A DNA stretch of 64,000 bases. Origin: Desulfuromonadales bacterium. GTDB taxonomy: Bacteria; Desulfobacterota; Desulfuromonadia; Geobacterales; Pseudopelobacteraceae. The notes beneath the pieces are model-generated. The model was given only the letters and a program-made list of their open reading frames with translations, did no database searches and was not told the DNA's origin. This document shows, one piece after another, positions 64,000 to 64,000 of this stretch; position 1 is the first letter of the stretch; every line of letters begins with the position of its first letter. The stretch covers positions 1-64,000 of the forward strand of contig DUZX01000004.1 of assembly GCA_013349325.1 (NCBI GenBank), written 5' to 3'. The position numbers were made by a program, and so were the translations under genes.

Positions 64000-64000
64000 A
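63983..64000 (+). CDS. BrnA-like antitoxin, first codons only (partial)
   Basis: ATG at 63983 encodes MSKKLK before the window ends. AAGGAG lies 9 bases upstream (63967-63972). Its overlap with the BrnT tail is the normal brnT-brnA arrangement. The rest is outside the window. Confidence 0.5.

Noticed and set aside
1-64000. CRISPR arrays, rRNA genes and a replication origin
   Set aside because: No regularly spaced repeats, rRNA-like sequence or DnaA-box cluster were noticed.

Overview
The window looks like a chromosomal segment of a Geobacter-type bacterium (Desulfuromonadota/Geobacterales). This rests on gene content and order, not on any search. The supporting features are a PilMNOPQ type IV pilus operon, a PilY1/FimT/PilV/PilW/PilX minor-pilin operon, an aldehyde:ferredoxin oxidoreductase, squalene-hopene cyclase with HpnA, an AmmeMemoRadiSam B protein, aconitase B, and the cluster thrS-infC-rpmI-rplT-pheS-pheT-ihfA-merR. 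Most genes are on the minus strand. Intergenic spaces are short and none exceeds 300 bases.

Layout. 1-6400: a sugar-transferase gene whose 3' end is replaced by foreign, transposase-like sequence, an orphan branched-chain amino acid binding protein overlapping a ParB-like ORF, an ABC-F ATPase and a DUF294 nucleotidyltransferase-like protein. 6600-10200: a membrane PAS histidine kinase, a large perfect hairpin, a zinc-ribbon membrane protein and a Uma2 endonuclease-family gene. 10255-18356: the minor pilin/PilY1 operon. 18400-25200: a Uma2 fragment, a GMP/IMP nucleotidase-like HAD protein, a YtxH protein, an FAD oxidoreductase, trpS-scpA-scpB-amrB, dut and a small HExxH membrane protein. 25204-32719: the translation cluster, with an AUA-start infC and a thrS leader that contains a tRNA-like element followed by an intrinsic terminator. 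33037-38306: acnB, ccoS and ccoI. 38325-46521: accessory zone with three intact Uma2 genes, one Uma2 pseudogene, an Rpn-type nuclease pseudogene, a 1511-residue surface lipoprotein and a small lipoprotein. 46538-52389: pilQ, pilP, pilO, pilN, pilM and an HTH gene. 52471-60200: MFS, rlmB, pyrF, dxs, hpnA, shc. 60420-64000: yhbY, gph, an AOR-family gene that probably starts at CTG overlapping the gph stop, a VapBC-type toxin-antitoxin pair, and the tail of a BrnT toxin followed by the start of a BrnA-like antitoxin.

How the genes fit together. The two pilus loci supply the inner-membrane alignment complex and secretin (PilMNOPQ) and the tip/priming complex (PilY1 with minor pilins). shc, hpnA and dxs link isoprenoid supply to hopanoid lipids. 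The thrS-to-ihfA cluster is the gene order known from enterobacteria.

The least ordinary parts are the thrS leader, the repeated and decaying Uma2 genes beside both pilus loci, the non-ATG starts of infC and the AOR gene, and the several broken genes. No CRISPR array, rRNA or intact canonical tRNA was seen.
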